From: Rhizomucor pusillus
Taxonomy: Eukaryota > Mucoromycota > Mucoromycetes > Mucorales > Lichtheimiaceae
Direction of reading: 5' to 3'
Assembly: GCA_900175165.2 (NCBI GenBank)
Contig: FWWN02000583.1
Location: 321 to 64,320 of the forward strand
DNA length: 64,000 bases
The translations under genes were made by a program, and so were the position numbers. The notes below the pieces were generated by a model. That model did not search any database. It was not told where the DNA came from and saw only the letters and a list, made by a program, of their open reading frames with translations. This document shows, piece after piece, positions 19,747 to 32,362 of this stretch. Positions within the stretch are counted from its first letter, which is position 1. Each line of letters opens with the position of its first letter.

Positions 19747-22700
19747 ATGAAGTTCGGCAAGACTCTTCTGAACAATCAGATACCTGAATGGTCCAAGAAC
19801 TATTTGTCCTACAAAGCGCTCAAAAAGTCAATCAAAGAAGCCGCCCTGCAACTGCCACCAACTGAGGAGGCTACGACAGGTCATTGACTAGATTGCCTAA
19901 CCTCATGGCAGCATGTTTGCTCAAAATATAAGTAGCGATTTTCTTTCAGCTGGACCGGGAGCTGGAGAAGGTCAATACGTTCTACACGTACAAGCAATCG
20001 CAGATCAACCGGCGGCTTTGGATCTTGTCCGAAAAGTACCATCAATGCTACTCTCCCAGCGATGATCGGGATCCTTCCGGTGACGTTGACAACGCGGCGT
20101 GCGTGGACAATTACGAGGAGCTTGTCAATGCACTCAAGGAAACACGTGCACAAATGAACAAAATAATGTGGTTCGCAGAACTAAATGCCAAAGGCTTTCG
20201 GAAGATCCTAAAAAAGTAAGTCTTTTTTGTCTCCCTTCAAATTTGAAATTCATGCCCACGTGTGCTGAACTTGATTTGACAAGACTTGACAAGAAGCTGG
20301 GTCTCGAGACTCAGACTGTTTACTGGCAAACAAAGGTATTCGCAATAATTCAAAATATGCCTGTCTCCATGGTGACCGGGCTCTCTCCTAGGTTGCAGTC
20401 CTTCCGTTTGCCTCGCATCTAGACCTTCGTCTGGAAATCGATCGATTGTCGGATTGGATTGCAAAGCTCACTGCTACCAGGGATCGCTTGCCGAAGACTG
20501 AAAAGGTTCTAGTTAACGGCAGCGCGAACGGACCCACGTTGGTGTCCTTGCATCCCAGTCTTAGCCGAAACAACCTTTTGATCGAGAAGGAGAATGCAGA
20601 TATCACACCGCTGCTCGAAAACGACGATGCAGACAAGCTGGCAGCGGTGCTGAATTCGGGTGAACTTACAGAGTTCAAAGGTGCATTGGATGAACACCAG
20701 GTACCACGCGGCACATAAACAAAAATGAATTGTTCCAACGTTTAACGTTTTTCGTCTTTCTAGTTCAAATATGCACTGCTAGAGCTCAGTTTACAGCGCG
20801 GCTCCGTGTGTTGCCTGGAATATCTGATCAGTATTGGTGTGAATCCTCTGGGTCAGCGAGACATTAATGAAAGAAACTTGCTACACAAATTGGCTATCAA
20901 ACACAGAGAATCAGAGCTGAAACCCAAAGTGTTAGAGGCTGTGCGCAAACTCATAAAACTTGTGCCAGAACTTCCGAAAGAGATCGACTTTATGGGACGT
21001 CGGCCTCTGCATTACGCTTGCGAATTCGAGCAACCCGAGTATGCCAGTATCCTTATGCAGCATGCCGTGGAGCAATCATACTACGGAAAGGATGGCTTCA
21101 AGGACTCTTTTTGGCAAGATCGGGAAGGTCACACGCCCTTTTTCTTGGCGATAATCCACGGAAGCCATAAAACTTTGAGTGTGCTTGTCCAATTAGGAAA
21201 AATTGATAACATTGATGAAGTTTTAGCGGGTAAGTAAATATTTCACATACTATACATAGATCATGTATCTTATATACATACTCTAGCTGCATCTAACAAA
21301 ACTGGTGAAACAAACGGCGATGCTGATGCGATCCCTGACTTTGCCCGCTCGATCCATCATCCTTCGGCCGTTGCTATGGCTTGCAGTATTTCAAACTTGG
21401 ATCTGTTACAACTTTTGCTGCAGCATGGTGCTTCTGTAGACCTGGCTGACGATGATGGAGAAACTGCCATGCTTATCGCGATTCGAAATCATTTTACCGA
21501 AGGTGTCCGTGCATTAATCCAGAGACATGCAAATGTCAACCTTCCCGAGAAGCTGAACAAGTGGACTCCTCTGATGGTCACAGGTAACAATTGAAAATAT
21601 CGATATGTGCATAGAATTTTATGCTGATTACGACGTATGACTGCAGCTATCGAAGGTCACAAAGATATTGCCGAACTGCTTCTGGAGGCCGGTGCTGACC
21701 GGACCGCGACTGACAATGGAGGATGGGCGGCCTACGAACATGCAGTGTTCCGAGGACATTTGGACATTGGTCGTCTCATCAAGCCGGACAAAATTGAGCC
21801 TATGCCGGAAAATTGGGCTCATACGAGTCTGGTCAACGGTGATGACAAGCAAAATAATTTCATATCCAAGACCCGGTCGAGCGCTGGTCGTTTGTATGGT
21901 CACAAGTACCTCACGGATCAATCCATGATTATTATTACCTTGGGATCCAACGATATTCGCAATCCTCTATCGCGAAGATTCATTAGCTTCACCGAGTCAT
22001 CTTTCGATGAGCAGCGCCTTTCTGTTTCGGTCTCTGCTGTGAATGCAACAGGAACTGTGCCTATCATCGATTTGCCCCCAAGCAATCAGCATACTCCATT
22101 CCATCCAGAGCCTATTGTCCTCTTCACCTCGAAGCCTGAAGAAGTTGTCCTTAAGTTCGACGTGGTGGAGACATTTGGATCGACGCCATCAGAAAGTACT
22201 CTTGCGCGAGGCACTGCCTTGTTTGCAGGCGACCAGATCTTTACAAAATCCAGAGGATTTAAAGGTCACGCTGCTGGCAATATGTCTTTGCGTGGACAGC
22301 AAACTGTGCCACTGATCGGGTCTTCTTCCCTGGAGTATGTCGGCTCCCTTGGATTTGAGTACTTTATAGTCACACCTTTCAGTCACCCTAAAATGACTGT
22401 CGGTGACCGATACACTTACTATAAATCCGTTGATACCAAGGTATGACCTCTAAATAATCCTAGGTCGAATATTTGCGACTAACACTTTCGAAAGGTTATT
22501 GGCCATCGTGGCTCTGGAATGAACAAGAAGGCTGCACGCTTGCAAGTTGGAGAAAACACTGTCCTCTCCTTTATCACTGCTGCATCCTTGGGTGCCGAAT
22601 ATGTCGAGTTTGGTAAGTTTTGACTTTTCTTTAGCCTGCAAGACTTTGTACTGAAAATAACTATTTGTAGATGTGCAATTGACAAAGGATTTGGTTCCCG

Positions 22701-23796
22701 TTATCTATCACGATTGGACTGTTACAGAAACCGGTTACGATATACCCCTCAATGCAATCACTGTGGAACAGTTCCTGAATTTAAGACCGTCCGGACATAT
22801 CAAAGAATATCACACCGGTGTCAGCGATGGACCTAAAGGCCAACTGATATCGACCTCCAAGGAAAAAGATGAAGCTGATGAACTTCCTGCATTGGCTGCT
22901 GCCTCGTTTGAAGAATCGCTTGCACCTCTATCGCCATCTGCTTCCCAGCCGACAAAACGAGTCAACAGATCACATTCCATGAGTGCTATCCGCGGTTCTC
23001 AAATGCATGGACGCCATTTGTTATCGGGTCGCATGGAGTTGACAAGAACGAAGAAGCTTGGAAAGATGAAAGGCAATGGACCTGAGAGTATCCAAGCTCC
23101 GTTTACCACATTGAAAGAAGCATTGAAGGTGGGTATATGAATGATGGGGCATTTCGCAAGTACAAATAACTAACGCGAAAGGATTTTTATAGAAAATTCC
23201 AAAGAGTGCAGGCTGCAACATTGAAATCAAGTATCCGATGGTGGATGAAGCAGAAGGGGACGAGCTTCACCAGTTCCAAGAAGTGAATATCTTTGTGGAT
23301 ACCATTCTCGAATGTGTCTATGATCATGCAGAGCAAGACCGAAAAATCATATTCTCCTCTTTCCACCCAGAAATTTGTCTAGCTCTTAACCTGAAGCAGC
23401 CCAACTATCCAGTCTTCTTCCTCACAGATGCTGGCACTTTGCCAATGGCAGATATTCGATGTAATTCTTTGCAGGGAGCCATGCGGTTCGCAAAGCAAGC
23501 AGATCTGCTTGGTATTGTATCCGCAAGCGAACCTGTTCTTCAAGCGCCTCGCATGGTTCGTGTTATCAAGGAATCGGGTCTCTTGCTATTCACCTATGGT
23601 GTTCTTAACAACGAAGTCGAGAATGCTATCGCTCAAAAGAAATACGGTGTCGATGCCGTCATTGTGGTAAGTGTCTTTTACAAGCACGTTTTTGGCATTA
23701 GAGAATATAGTGTTAACTATATTCGTTTGTCAGGATTCTGTCTTGGCGGTGCGCAAAGGCTTGCATGGCGATACCACGCCACCATCAAAAGATTAA
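19747..23796 (+). CDS. GDE1: Glycerophosphocholine phosphodiesterase, SPX-ankyrin-GDPD (GDE1 type)
   Basis: Eleven exons give about 1147 aa, close to the usual 1100-1220. The order is typical: an SPX domain (residues 1 to about 170, opening MKFGKTLLNNQIPEWSKNYL, with FFQLDRELEKVNTFY and RKILKKLDKK); ankyrin repeats (about 260-530, for example RRPLHYACEFEQPEYAS and GWAAYEHAVFRGHLDI); a beta-rich linker; and the GDPD domain from about residue 778, with IGHRGSGMN and the metal ligand region EYVEFDVQLTKDLVPVIYHD. The second acceptor is at 19935, because only that keeps frame. The enzyme splits glycerophosphocholine to choline and glycerol 3-phosphate in the cytosol; SPX binds inositol pyrophosphates and ties activity to phosphate status. 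A CACGTG lies in the promoter. Confidence 0.95.
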
Positions 23797-24091
23797 ATCA
23801 TAGCATAGAATTCAAAATTGGCTGTAACAAGGCATCAGGGGAAAAGTTGCAATATCTAATTACATTACAAATTCAAAATGTTCTTTTGAATATATCATCA
23901 TTCTAATACAGTTATACAGTATGGAGTATGAGTTACTTTTGTGAAGTGGCGCACGCAATGGCATAAACGTTGCAAATTGGATGGCGAAAATTGTGTGGGG
24001 AGATGGAAAGACTTGCTGTAAAAGGAAACAAAGCCTGAGGAGGGTGGGGGTAACAGGACGACACAACCCTCTTCTCTTTCTTTCCAGAGGA

Positions 24092-27000
24092 ATGCGGTCG
24101 AGGCGAATACGACATTTACTAAGTTGGGCAATCGTTGTAATTATCCAAATCGTCACCTTTGTTGCGACGACAGAGTTGACGTTTTCCGGATACAACAAAG
24201 ACTTGTCGTTATACCCACCAGGATTGTACTTGATACAACGACACCAGCAGTTTGGCGATCGCGGACAAAAAAAGATTAACAAAGTATCAGACGATCTTAT
24301 ACCCACAGACCTTATACTCATCTCATCACTCGACGGCTCTGTGCGAGGCGTCGATCGTTCCACCGGAAACGTGTATTGGACTCTTCAGGGCGGTACCTCT
24401 GGCAGTTCAGTGATACGCTCCACAATACACTTCCGAACGAAGCATGATATCCGACGACAGCGTCCGGAAAACTCGATGCATGACGAATCGCATGCATTTG
24501 ACGATTTTCTGATGGATGACAGTGAAGAAAGCAGCAGCCAAGAGATGTCTGTAACGGATGACGACAATGCAGACGCAGAAGGATACGAAATGTACTACAT
24601 TGTAGAGCCACAAAATGGCGGTATCTTGTATGTCTATGGCGAAGGCCGGCCGCTCGAGGTGAGTGAGTGTTCAAAACACTGTGCATATTTCGTTGTATGC
24701 TAATTAAAGCTGCCAGAAACTTCCTTTTAGTATTCAGGAAATCGTCGCACAGTCGCCCGTCCGTACGAGGAGAGGAACGACGTATGTGGGCAGCAAGAGT
24801 ACAGTCATGACAGCTATCGACCCTCGTTCTGGCAAGATTTTGCGAAAGTTTGACTTGGATCACGCTCAAGACGCCTACGTGATGGCTACCCAAAATCGAC
24901 TTCCGCCTCATACCATCTTTCTTGGACGACACGACTACAAGGTCGCCATTTTCGATAACAATAACCAGAAATGGTGGAATTTGACATACAGCGAGTATGT
25001 GCCCAACAAACTCGATTGGGATGTTCCGGACAGCATAGTCGCATCCGATATCTACATTGCTCCCGATACGAACGGCGCTATCACGGCTGTCAAAGTGACA
25101 AACGGCGAAGTGTTGTGGTCTTTGGACTTGCACATTCCAGTTGTCAGCGTGTTCGATGTGTATCGAAGGCAGGATTTCACCATTGCTCTCTCGAAGCAGG
25201 AGCCACCGCATACGCTGCAAACAGGCATGGTGGGCGAACTGCTCAGTGTAGCGAAACAGCAACAACGTCTGCCAAATGGATTTGTCTACGTGGGTGTTTA
25301 CGAAGGAAGTCTGTTTGCATTTTCTGCAGATCACTATCCGCTTGTCCATCTTTCAGGACTCGCGCCAATGTATCGAGCGCTTCCGCCTGGCGAAGAACAG
25401 ACTTCAGACACATCGAGCAACTTTAAGTTCTGGTGGAACAGACATACAGACCATCTTTACAAATGTAAAGGCTGCAAAGCACACGTCGACTTTCTCGTAG
25501 GCCGACATCCTGTTGTAACAACCGATCCTATACCACGTCCGGGTGGTGCGCCGAATATATACCCGGCTCGCCGCCTTTTACCTGGCGAGTATCCCGATGA
25601 TTCTACACCCAACTACAAAGACATCAAAGAGGGATTCTTTCACGATGGTCCCGGCAAGTTTTGGAAATCGTACCTGGCTGCTATTGTTGCTATCTGCTAT
25701 GCATCGCGACGACAGATAGTAAAGTTCTATGAGTTGTATCTTTCACAAAGAATCAAGACTTTGAAGAGAAAGTTTGACGCCGCGAAGAAACGCAGAGCTA
25801 GGCGATCTATCCGAGTTTCTAGGGGTAGTAAAGATAGCCCTGTAACGGCTGCGAAAACATTGGCACCTTTGGACGCGGATGCAGAGCAAGGCTCTACAAC
25901 GGATAGAGCGAAAGCCGATGATGCCCCAGTACCAGTCGACACTACCACCAAGGTTGAAACTACTCCCGTCACACCTACAACTCCAGCAGCAGATATCCAA
26001 CCTCGCAGAATCAAAGCACGCGTCTTGGAGCCGCAAACGTTGTCTGAAAAGAAACCAGAAGTTCTCAAACTGTCTGATACAATTCTCGGATACGGCAGCC
26101 ATGGCACTATTGTGTACAAGGGCGAGTTTGACGGTCGCGCAGTAGCTGTCAAGCGTCTATTGATTGATTTTTACGACATCGCGTTTCAAGAAGTGAAACT
26201 TTTGCAAGAAAGCGACGACCACCCAAACGTTGTGCGATATTACTACAAGGAAGAATCTGATCGATTCCTTTACATTGCGCTGGAACTCTGCTATGGATCG
26301 CTTCACGATTATATGGAGCGTACACTCTCAGTACCAGATATGCAACTGTTTGACCAGATGGATCCAGCAAACATACTTTATCAAATTATGTGCGGCATAC
26401 AGCATTTACATTCGCTTAAAATTGTCCATCGTGATATCAAGCCTCAAAATATCTTGTTAGCGCCTAGCAGGCAAGGAGTTAGCAAAGACAAACCGCCGCT
26501 GCGCATCCTCCTGTCCGATTTTGGCCTATGCAAGAAACTTGAAGGGGAACAGAGCAGTTTCCACTACACAACCGCGTCTCCAGTCGGCACGGTTGGCTGG
26601 TGTGCGCCCGAGTTACTGGCCAACATTGCTGCATCTACCAGCGAGGATAGTAGCAGCAGCAGGGACAAGCGGGATAACGCAAACGGCAAGCAGATTGGCT
26701 TGCCACCACGCGGTAGTCGCGCCATCGACATTTTCGCAGCAGGTTGCGTGTTTTACTATGTCTTGTCTGGCGGCGACCATCCATTCGGGCCGCGCTTTGT
26801 CCGCGAAAACAACATTTTGAAAGGAGATTACACTCTCGACAAACTCCAGGATATGGGTGAGGATGGCGTCGAAGCAGCCGACCTTATTTCCCGCATGCTT
26901 TCGCAGGAGCCAAAGCTACGGTAAGTTGAAAGCAAATGTAGTAGACGCCTTTCAAACAGCGGTAGTATTAATGCATGGTGTGTAAAGACCGAACGCAGAT

Positions 27001-27484
27001 GTGGTGCTGGCACATCCGTTCTTTTGGACGCCTGCCAAACGGTTGGCATTTTTGCAGGATGCATCTGACCGGTTTGAAGTTGAACAACGGGATCCTCCGT
27101 CACCGCTTTTGCAACGGCTCGAGAGCGACTTGGACAATGTTATAGGTGGCAACTGGTATCGCCGCATTGATCGGGTTGTTGCTACTGATCTCGGCAAGTT
27201 CCGCAAATATGATGGAAAACGTGTCCGAGACCTTCTTCGTGCATTGCGAAATAAGGTGAATAATTTGCTACTCGTTAGATAAGAAAAGCGGATATACTAA
27301 CATCAAACAGAAACATCATTGGCAAGATCTGCCCGAACAAGTCAAAGCAACGCTGGGTGAACCGCCCGACAATTACCTGTACTACTTTACTGCTCGATTC
27401 CCGCACCTCTTCCTCCATACATACTACATCATTGCCGATGATCCTGAACTTCGCGCTGAGGGATCCATGCGCCAATACTTTTAA
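24092..27484 (+). CDS. IRE1: IRE1, unfolded-protein sensor kinase/endoribonuclease
   Basis: Four exons (24092-24658, 24717-26920, 26988-27255, 27311-27484) give 1070 aa. Residues about 9-27 form a hydrophobic signal sequence. The luminal sensor follows, with repeated beta-propeller-like strands (LISSLDGSVRGVDRSTGNV, YVGSKSTVMTAIDPRSG). One membrane segment lies near 25667-25700 (YLAAIVAICYA). The kinase starts near residue 640 with LGYGSHGTIVYKG and VAVKRLL, then HRDIKPQNIL (about 759) and DFGLCKKL (about 789). The KEN RNase carries NKKHHWQDLP and YYFTARFPHLF, so the catalytic Arg and His positions are intact. IRE1 oligomerises on ER stress and cuts a transcription-factor mRNA. It is convergent with TACO1, with only 49 bases between stops. 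Confidence 0.96.
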
Positions 27485-27533
27485 TTACTGTACAATCTAT
27501 ATGTTTTTCTCCTTTCTCCCTCCAATGTATATA

Positions 27534-28784
27534 TTACTGCTCTTCTTCTACTTTATCATTCTCCAAAACAGCATTGCAATGGATCTTGACAATATCATCC
27601 AAGTTTTCCATATCGTCAAGGCATTTTTCCACAAGTTCTCTTGTCTCTGGATCTGACACCTCGACCGTGCTCTGAGGGATATATGTAGCTTCCATGCGTT
27701 GGATTTCATACTTTTGTTCAGAGAGCGCTTTGCTCACTGCACTTAGCTGTGAAAAGTCGCAAATGACCTAGGGATGCCGTAAGTCGGTTACTTGCGGTTA
27801 CTTGCATCAGTTTCGGTATGCGTAAGTTATACCTCCACCAGGCCCTCGTCTTCAGTCTCTATATCTTCGGCGCCTGCCTCGATAGCTGCATCCATCATTT
27901 GCTCCTCGGAATGTCCAGATTCGCCAGGGGCAAACACCACTTTGCCTTTCTTTTCAAACAACCAACCGACTGAAGATACCGAACCGCTTTTTGCAGTGTT
28001 AGCGATTGTATCATCTGGGATAGTTCTTTGTATCTCATCTTACCCAGTTCGGTTCAAAACTTCCTTGACTTCCTTTACGGTACGTGCCTTTTTATCAGTT
28101 ACTGCTTCTCTGTATGAATGATAGTTAGCGACGCTGTAGGTGGTTACCAGTTAAATAGCAAGTTAGAAACATACACAATCATAGCAATGCCTCCGGGACC
28201 GTAACACTCATAAACAACATCCTCAACACCATCTTTTCCTTTATCCAGTGCCTAATCTTTGGATCAGTCCGAGCAACACTTTTGACACTGTGCACCGTCT
28301 ACCTTTTTGATGGCATTCTCTATATTATCCTTAGGAAGATTGGCAGCCTTTGCCCTGTTAAGAACGGATGCGAGCCGTGGGTTGAGTGCTGGATCAGCGT
28401 TACCGGCAGCTAAAAGATGCAAAGTATATTGTTGATTGATATATGATCGATACGCATGTAAATTGTTTACAAAGTTGCTTGCCTCGAACCGCGGACGCTA
28501 TTTCCAGAGATATCTTTGAAAACAGTTTGCTCTTTTTCGCATCCTTGGCACCTTTTGTGTGCTTGACTTTACTCCATTTGTTATGTCCCTTTATATATCT
28601 GATTTAACACTGCTGTTCGCAACAAGTTGCCATGCAAGTTACATACGGCGAATCGCTTCTGGTTCCAAAAGACTGACAGCACCGCTGCTGCTGGTTGTTG
28701 TTGCTTGTACGCTGCTAGCTGCTGCCAGACAGGTTGAACATGTCGAGTGCGAAGAGAAGCAGCAGCAAGGTGGCGTGCCAGCAT
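27534..28784 (-). CDS. TACO1: Mitochondrial YebC/TACO1-family translation factor
   Basis: Exon 1 (28784-28647) encodes 46 residues rich in Arg, Ala and Gln with no acidic residue, a typical mitochondrial presequence ending KRFA. Exon 2 starts at 28588 and enters the family hallmark [19 protein letters not shown] in frame. Later exons carry [47 protein letters not shown] and the terminal [20 protein letters not shown]. The last exon ends with an acidic tail (NDKVEEEQ). YebC-family proteins relieve ribosome stalling on proline-rich stretches, and TACO1 supports mitochondrial COX1 translation. A start at 28836 in another frame is open but would not give a sensible presequence. It is divergent from the FAM192A-like gene. 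Confidence 0.9.
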
Positions 28785-28908
28785 TGCGACGACAAAAAGT
28801 TACGGGAGGACAGAAAAAGGTAGTGTGGAGTGACAAAAATTAAACTTTCTGTGTGAGTGTGTGCGCGGGGTGGTCAAGGCCGTTTCTTTTCTTTCTTGTT
28901 GAACAACC
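28785..28908. promoter_or_regulatory. Short bidirectional promoter, TACO1 / FAM192A-like
   Basis: Only 124 bases separate the two divergent start codons, so both 5' leaders and promoters share this segment or overlap neighbouring coding sequence. It contains CTTTCTTTTCTTTCTTG-like pyrimidine runs near 28883-28900. Confidence 0.5.
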
Positions 28909-29796
28909 ATGAAGTTTGTCTCGCGTTCAATTGTCAATCAAGACAAGGAAGAATCCATTGACAACAACGATAGCCAGCAGGGTTGGTTGCAAAGCTGTGT
29001 GCTAATCTAAGCATTGATACAAGCAATCGTCTGTTTTTTTNNNNNNNNNNNNNNNNNNNNNNNNNNNNNNNNNNNNNNNNNNNNNNNNNTTCACTGCAGA
29101 GTCAAAGCTCCAAGAACCGCAAGATCATCGAACGCTGTATGAGAGACTGCAGGAGCAAAAGAACATCAAGGAAGAGCTGTTCAAAGAATCGACTCGGCTC
29201 AGCAATCTCATAAAGCGTATCGATGACGACGACGCTGACTATTACCATACATTGGCAGACACTCAGAAAAGACTTGAAGAGGAAATGCAACAAAAGGAAC
29301 GCGAAGAACTTGAAGCATACCGAAAGTTCGTCATCATTCCATTTCCCAAATAATTACTTCAATGCAATGAAATAACCCATGGCTTTTATGTGCATATTTA
29401 ATCTTCCACAGAGCCGTTGAGAATGCGCGAGTTGTTACCACCAATACCGATCCAACCGCCACTGCACAGCAACAGCAGCAGCAGCAGCCGAGCATATTCA
29501 AGCCACCAGCAGCGTCAGGAGCATCGGGCAACAATAACGGAAAAAGAAAGAGTTCAGCCAAAGGAGGTTTAGATGGGCTCGTTGTTGTGAAAAGGAAACG
29601 ATCATCGGTTGATGAAACCGAGAAAGATGATACCACCACCACCGAGAACAAGAGCGATCAGGGAAGTTCAAAGAAACCCAAAGTGGAAGAAAAACCGACG
29701 GCTAAAGAGAACGCATCTTCGATAACATCTGGCAACAAATTATCTTCCTTGCTAGCTGCATACAGCGACGATAGCGATGAAAGTGACGAGTCATAG
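28909..29796 (+). CDS. FAM192A/NIP30 (PSME3IP1)-like nuclear protein, crossed by a sequence gap
   Basis: Exon 1 (from 28909) begins MKFVSRSIVNQDKEES, matching the short F-V-S motif at the head of the NIP30 domain. After an intron and a run of N (29041-29089), the next exon reads RTLYERLQEQKNIKEELF and IDDDDADYYHTLADTQKRLE, the conserved body of this family. The last exon (from about 29413) has a Gln run, a basic patch VVVKRKR and ends SLLAAYSDDSDESDES. In animals this family binds the proteasome activator PA28-gamma through a phosphorylated serine/acidic tail, and this tail looks alike. Fungi generally lack PA28-gamma knowledge, so the partner is unknown. Residues between exon 1 and the second block may be lost in the gap, so the exact model is incomplete. 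Confidence 0.8.
29041..29089. other. Assembly gap (49 N)
   Basis: A run of N inside the FAM192A-like gene, preceded by a T homopolymer. It hides an intron end and possibly coding sequence. Confidence 0.99.
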
Positions 29797-29981
29797 CCTC
29801 CTTCATAATGTAAATTGAACGATCGCAAGTATTAAAAAGAACAAACTGTACATATTCTACATTTAAAAAGCAACAAACGACGAGAAAAAAGATTACAATG
29901 CAAAATATGCCGCGTATGCGATGAAGTATATGAATATTATTGAAACAAAACCAGTTTGCCTTATATGTTGGTCAGGTCAAG

Positions 29982-31120
29982 TCAAGCTATGGATGATGAT
30001 GATGGTGAAGATCCTGCTGTAGTTTTCCGCCGTTTGGCAAGCAATGCCGCTCTGCGCTCGTGGATTTTTTCTGCATTTTTACTTAACATTGCTTTCCGCT
30101 TTTCAGCTACGCTTTTTGCATTCCTGCGTGCCTCTTCTGTCTCTTCACGCAGCTTTTTCAGTCGTTCCATTTGTTCAGCACGCTGCTCTTCGTCCGTCGC
30201 GAATTGATAGAAACCGACACCTGTTGTTCGTGCATCTTTGCTTGCGTCGTAGTGTAGGATATCTGCGCGGGTAGCAAGACCTGGGCTGCGTGGAATGCGT
30301 GGCGGTGGACTGCCGGATCTATCCGAGTAATCATTGTCGTCCTCGTCCTCATCAGGTAGTACTTCTGGTAATTGGCTTTTGCGAAGGACTCGCGTGCGAC
30401 CAAATTCGTCTATAAACTCGACCCATGGATCCTCATCGCTGTCTACCGCTTCGTCTTGCTTGCTGCGATCTTGTTGTTTATCCCTCATCTTGCTCCTTTT
30501 CGCTTCTTCTTGCCTTTCCCTGAGCTCGAGCTACAGAAATATGTAACTTAACACCACGAAAAAACGATTGATAATTGTGTTCTAAACGGCATTACCTCTT
30601 CCCAGTACTTTCGATCGAAATCAATAAGCGGTTCATCCTCTTCATTCTCATCCTCGTCGTCTTCGGTGCGCATTCTTTTTTTCAAATTCTCATATATCTG
30701 TGCTTTGCGTTCCAGGGCCTCCCGACTTCTTGACAATGAATGACTTTCGATTTCTTCCAAGTGCTGCTCCGAATCGCGCTGCGATCTTGCAGAGACACCT
30801 TTGTTTTGACGTGCCCAGACCGTCGGTTTCTACAGGAGAATCCTTTAGAGCAACCGTTCGAAAAATTATATTCGTTCTGTTCTATTTACCTTGTCGCTTC
30901 TCCGGGATGCTGCCGGTTGATGCTTCGCTGTTAAACGTGCCCGTTCGAACTGCTCGGTGTGTTGTGCTATTTGTGCCTTGAGATCGACAAACTGGCGAAC
31001 GGCGATGAGGAGAATGAGGAGAATTTACACTGTGAGCGTACAATATCTCTCATACACACAGACGGACAAGGTACTGGCACTTACCGAAGAGGCACTAATA
31101 TTGATTGGTTTTGGAGGCAT
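29982..31120 (-). CDS. CCDC174-like nuclear coiled-coil protein
   Basis: Four exons (31120-31085, 30991-30890, 30829-30596, 30530-29982) give 306 aa. It begins MPPKPINISASSFVDLKAQI and continues KPTVWARQNKGVSARSQRD, both signature segments of CCDC174. Next come a charged coiled coil, DEPLIDFDRKYWEE, then DEDPWVEFIDEFGRTR and GVGFYQFATDEEQRAEQM. The carboxy end is a long Lys/Arg/Glu helix and a Ser-rich tail. In animals CCDC174 is nuclear and associates with RNA-processing and exon-junction factors; the fungal role is not established. Its 3' end converges on the FAM192A-like gene. Having both this and the Barentsz-type gene in one window hints at a complete exon-junction system in this organism. 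Confidence 0.88.
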
Positions 31121-31469
31121 GTGTTTGATGCAGTTGGAAATGTGTATGTGTAAAAGGAAAGCGCTAGTGTTATGCAGGAGACATTTCAGATTCCCGCACG
31201 ATGAAGCTCAGCGGACATACGCAGTATCCACGTATTGACGCCATGACAAAGATTTAAAAGGGTGTCTGCCATTTCTTTCTATTTTTCTACCTTTCTTCCT
31301 TTCTTCATCCGTCATACATGACTTTTTTCCAACAGTGAAGCTCTTTGCTTTACTTTCCGACACAACAAACAGGCATCCCTCAGACCTACTCTTCCATGCC
31401 ATCGTAGCACTGTTTCCTCTCGCAAGACTCTTTGCTCCTCGACCCTGCTGCAAGCGATATGCAATAGTT

Positions 31470-32362
31470 TCATCTGGTATCTTTGCGACTCAGATACAAG
31501 GCGGAGAAAGGAAATATATATGTGCAAGGACTTATTTCATACTGGCCAGTCTGACCGTGCAATCGCGCTTTGATTGGGCCGAAGGAGAACAAAAGCAGGG
31601 AGTACAGTGAACTGTCCATCATGTTGGAAACATCGAGCTTTCCGCGGTCAGGAAATTCTGGGGCGGCACAGCAGTCGATGACATCCGCCATACTTTCCTT
31701 GGCTCTTCCATTTAGGGTATGCCAGCAGACTTCAAGAACAACGCGGAAATGGAAGAAATCCATTTCCCTGTTCACACTGCTACACTTGGAAACCATCCAG
31801 GCAACGTTCAAAAAAGCCAGCATGTACCATCTGGCTTCCTTTGTTATTGACTGTATCATCAAGAAAAGTTCCAAGGAGAAAGAGATCAATGACTTATTGA
31901 TCATTGCGAATGGCCTTAACTTTAAACCAAAATCTTGTACTTCTTTCTCTTTGATCAAGGACAATATTGACTGCAACGATTACAAGAAGACAATCATCCA
32001 CAGCCTCAGAGCCATCGAAGCCCATGTTGGTGACCAAGTCGAGGAGACGAGGCAAGTCTGCTTCCGATATACGATAGTAGTATGCAGATTTTTTTTTGGA
32101 AATCATGGATTTTGGATTCGCAGCTGCTGTAAAATCAAGAAATGCTCCTGATCTCTTTCGAGCCTCGCTATTTTTAAGCAAAATCCCAGTAAACGAGGCC
32201 TTGAAATCAATGGGATCCACTGTATCAACTTCGACGATCTGCAGGCGGTACACACGATTTCAATATGCTCCGACCATTAAGCGCAACATCCAACGGGATG
32301 GAAAAGCCGGTGCATTGATGACGGCATACCTTTCGTCATGTTCCGCAAATGCTCGACGTTAG
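31470..32362. other. Coding-like block with open frames on both strands, gene unresolved
   Basis: The plus strand is open 31570-32151 (including IKDNIDCNDYKKTIIHSLR) with codon choice like highly used fungal codons. The minus strand is open 31894-32253 (including GAFLDFTAAANPKSM and LPRLLDLVTNMGFDGSEA) and 31470-31976 in another frame. The minus 31894-32253 frame looks more like a natural protein, but neither matches a family I know. No clean start, splice set or stop makes one model. It may be an old copy of a lineage-specific repeat family, or a single-strand gene with an antisense shadow. I cannot assign function. Confidence 0.35.

Noticed and set aside
24318..25349. 343-codon minus-strand ORF inside IRE1
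   Set aside because: It lies wholly opposite a clear IRE1 luminal domain and has no recognisable domain.
28639..28836. Alternative TACO1 first exon in another frame
   Set aside because: It can be spliced in frame but gives a Cys-rich, non-mitochondrial head; the 28784 start gives a classical presequence.
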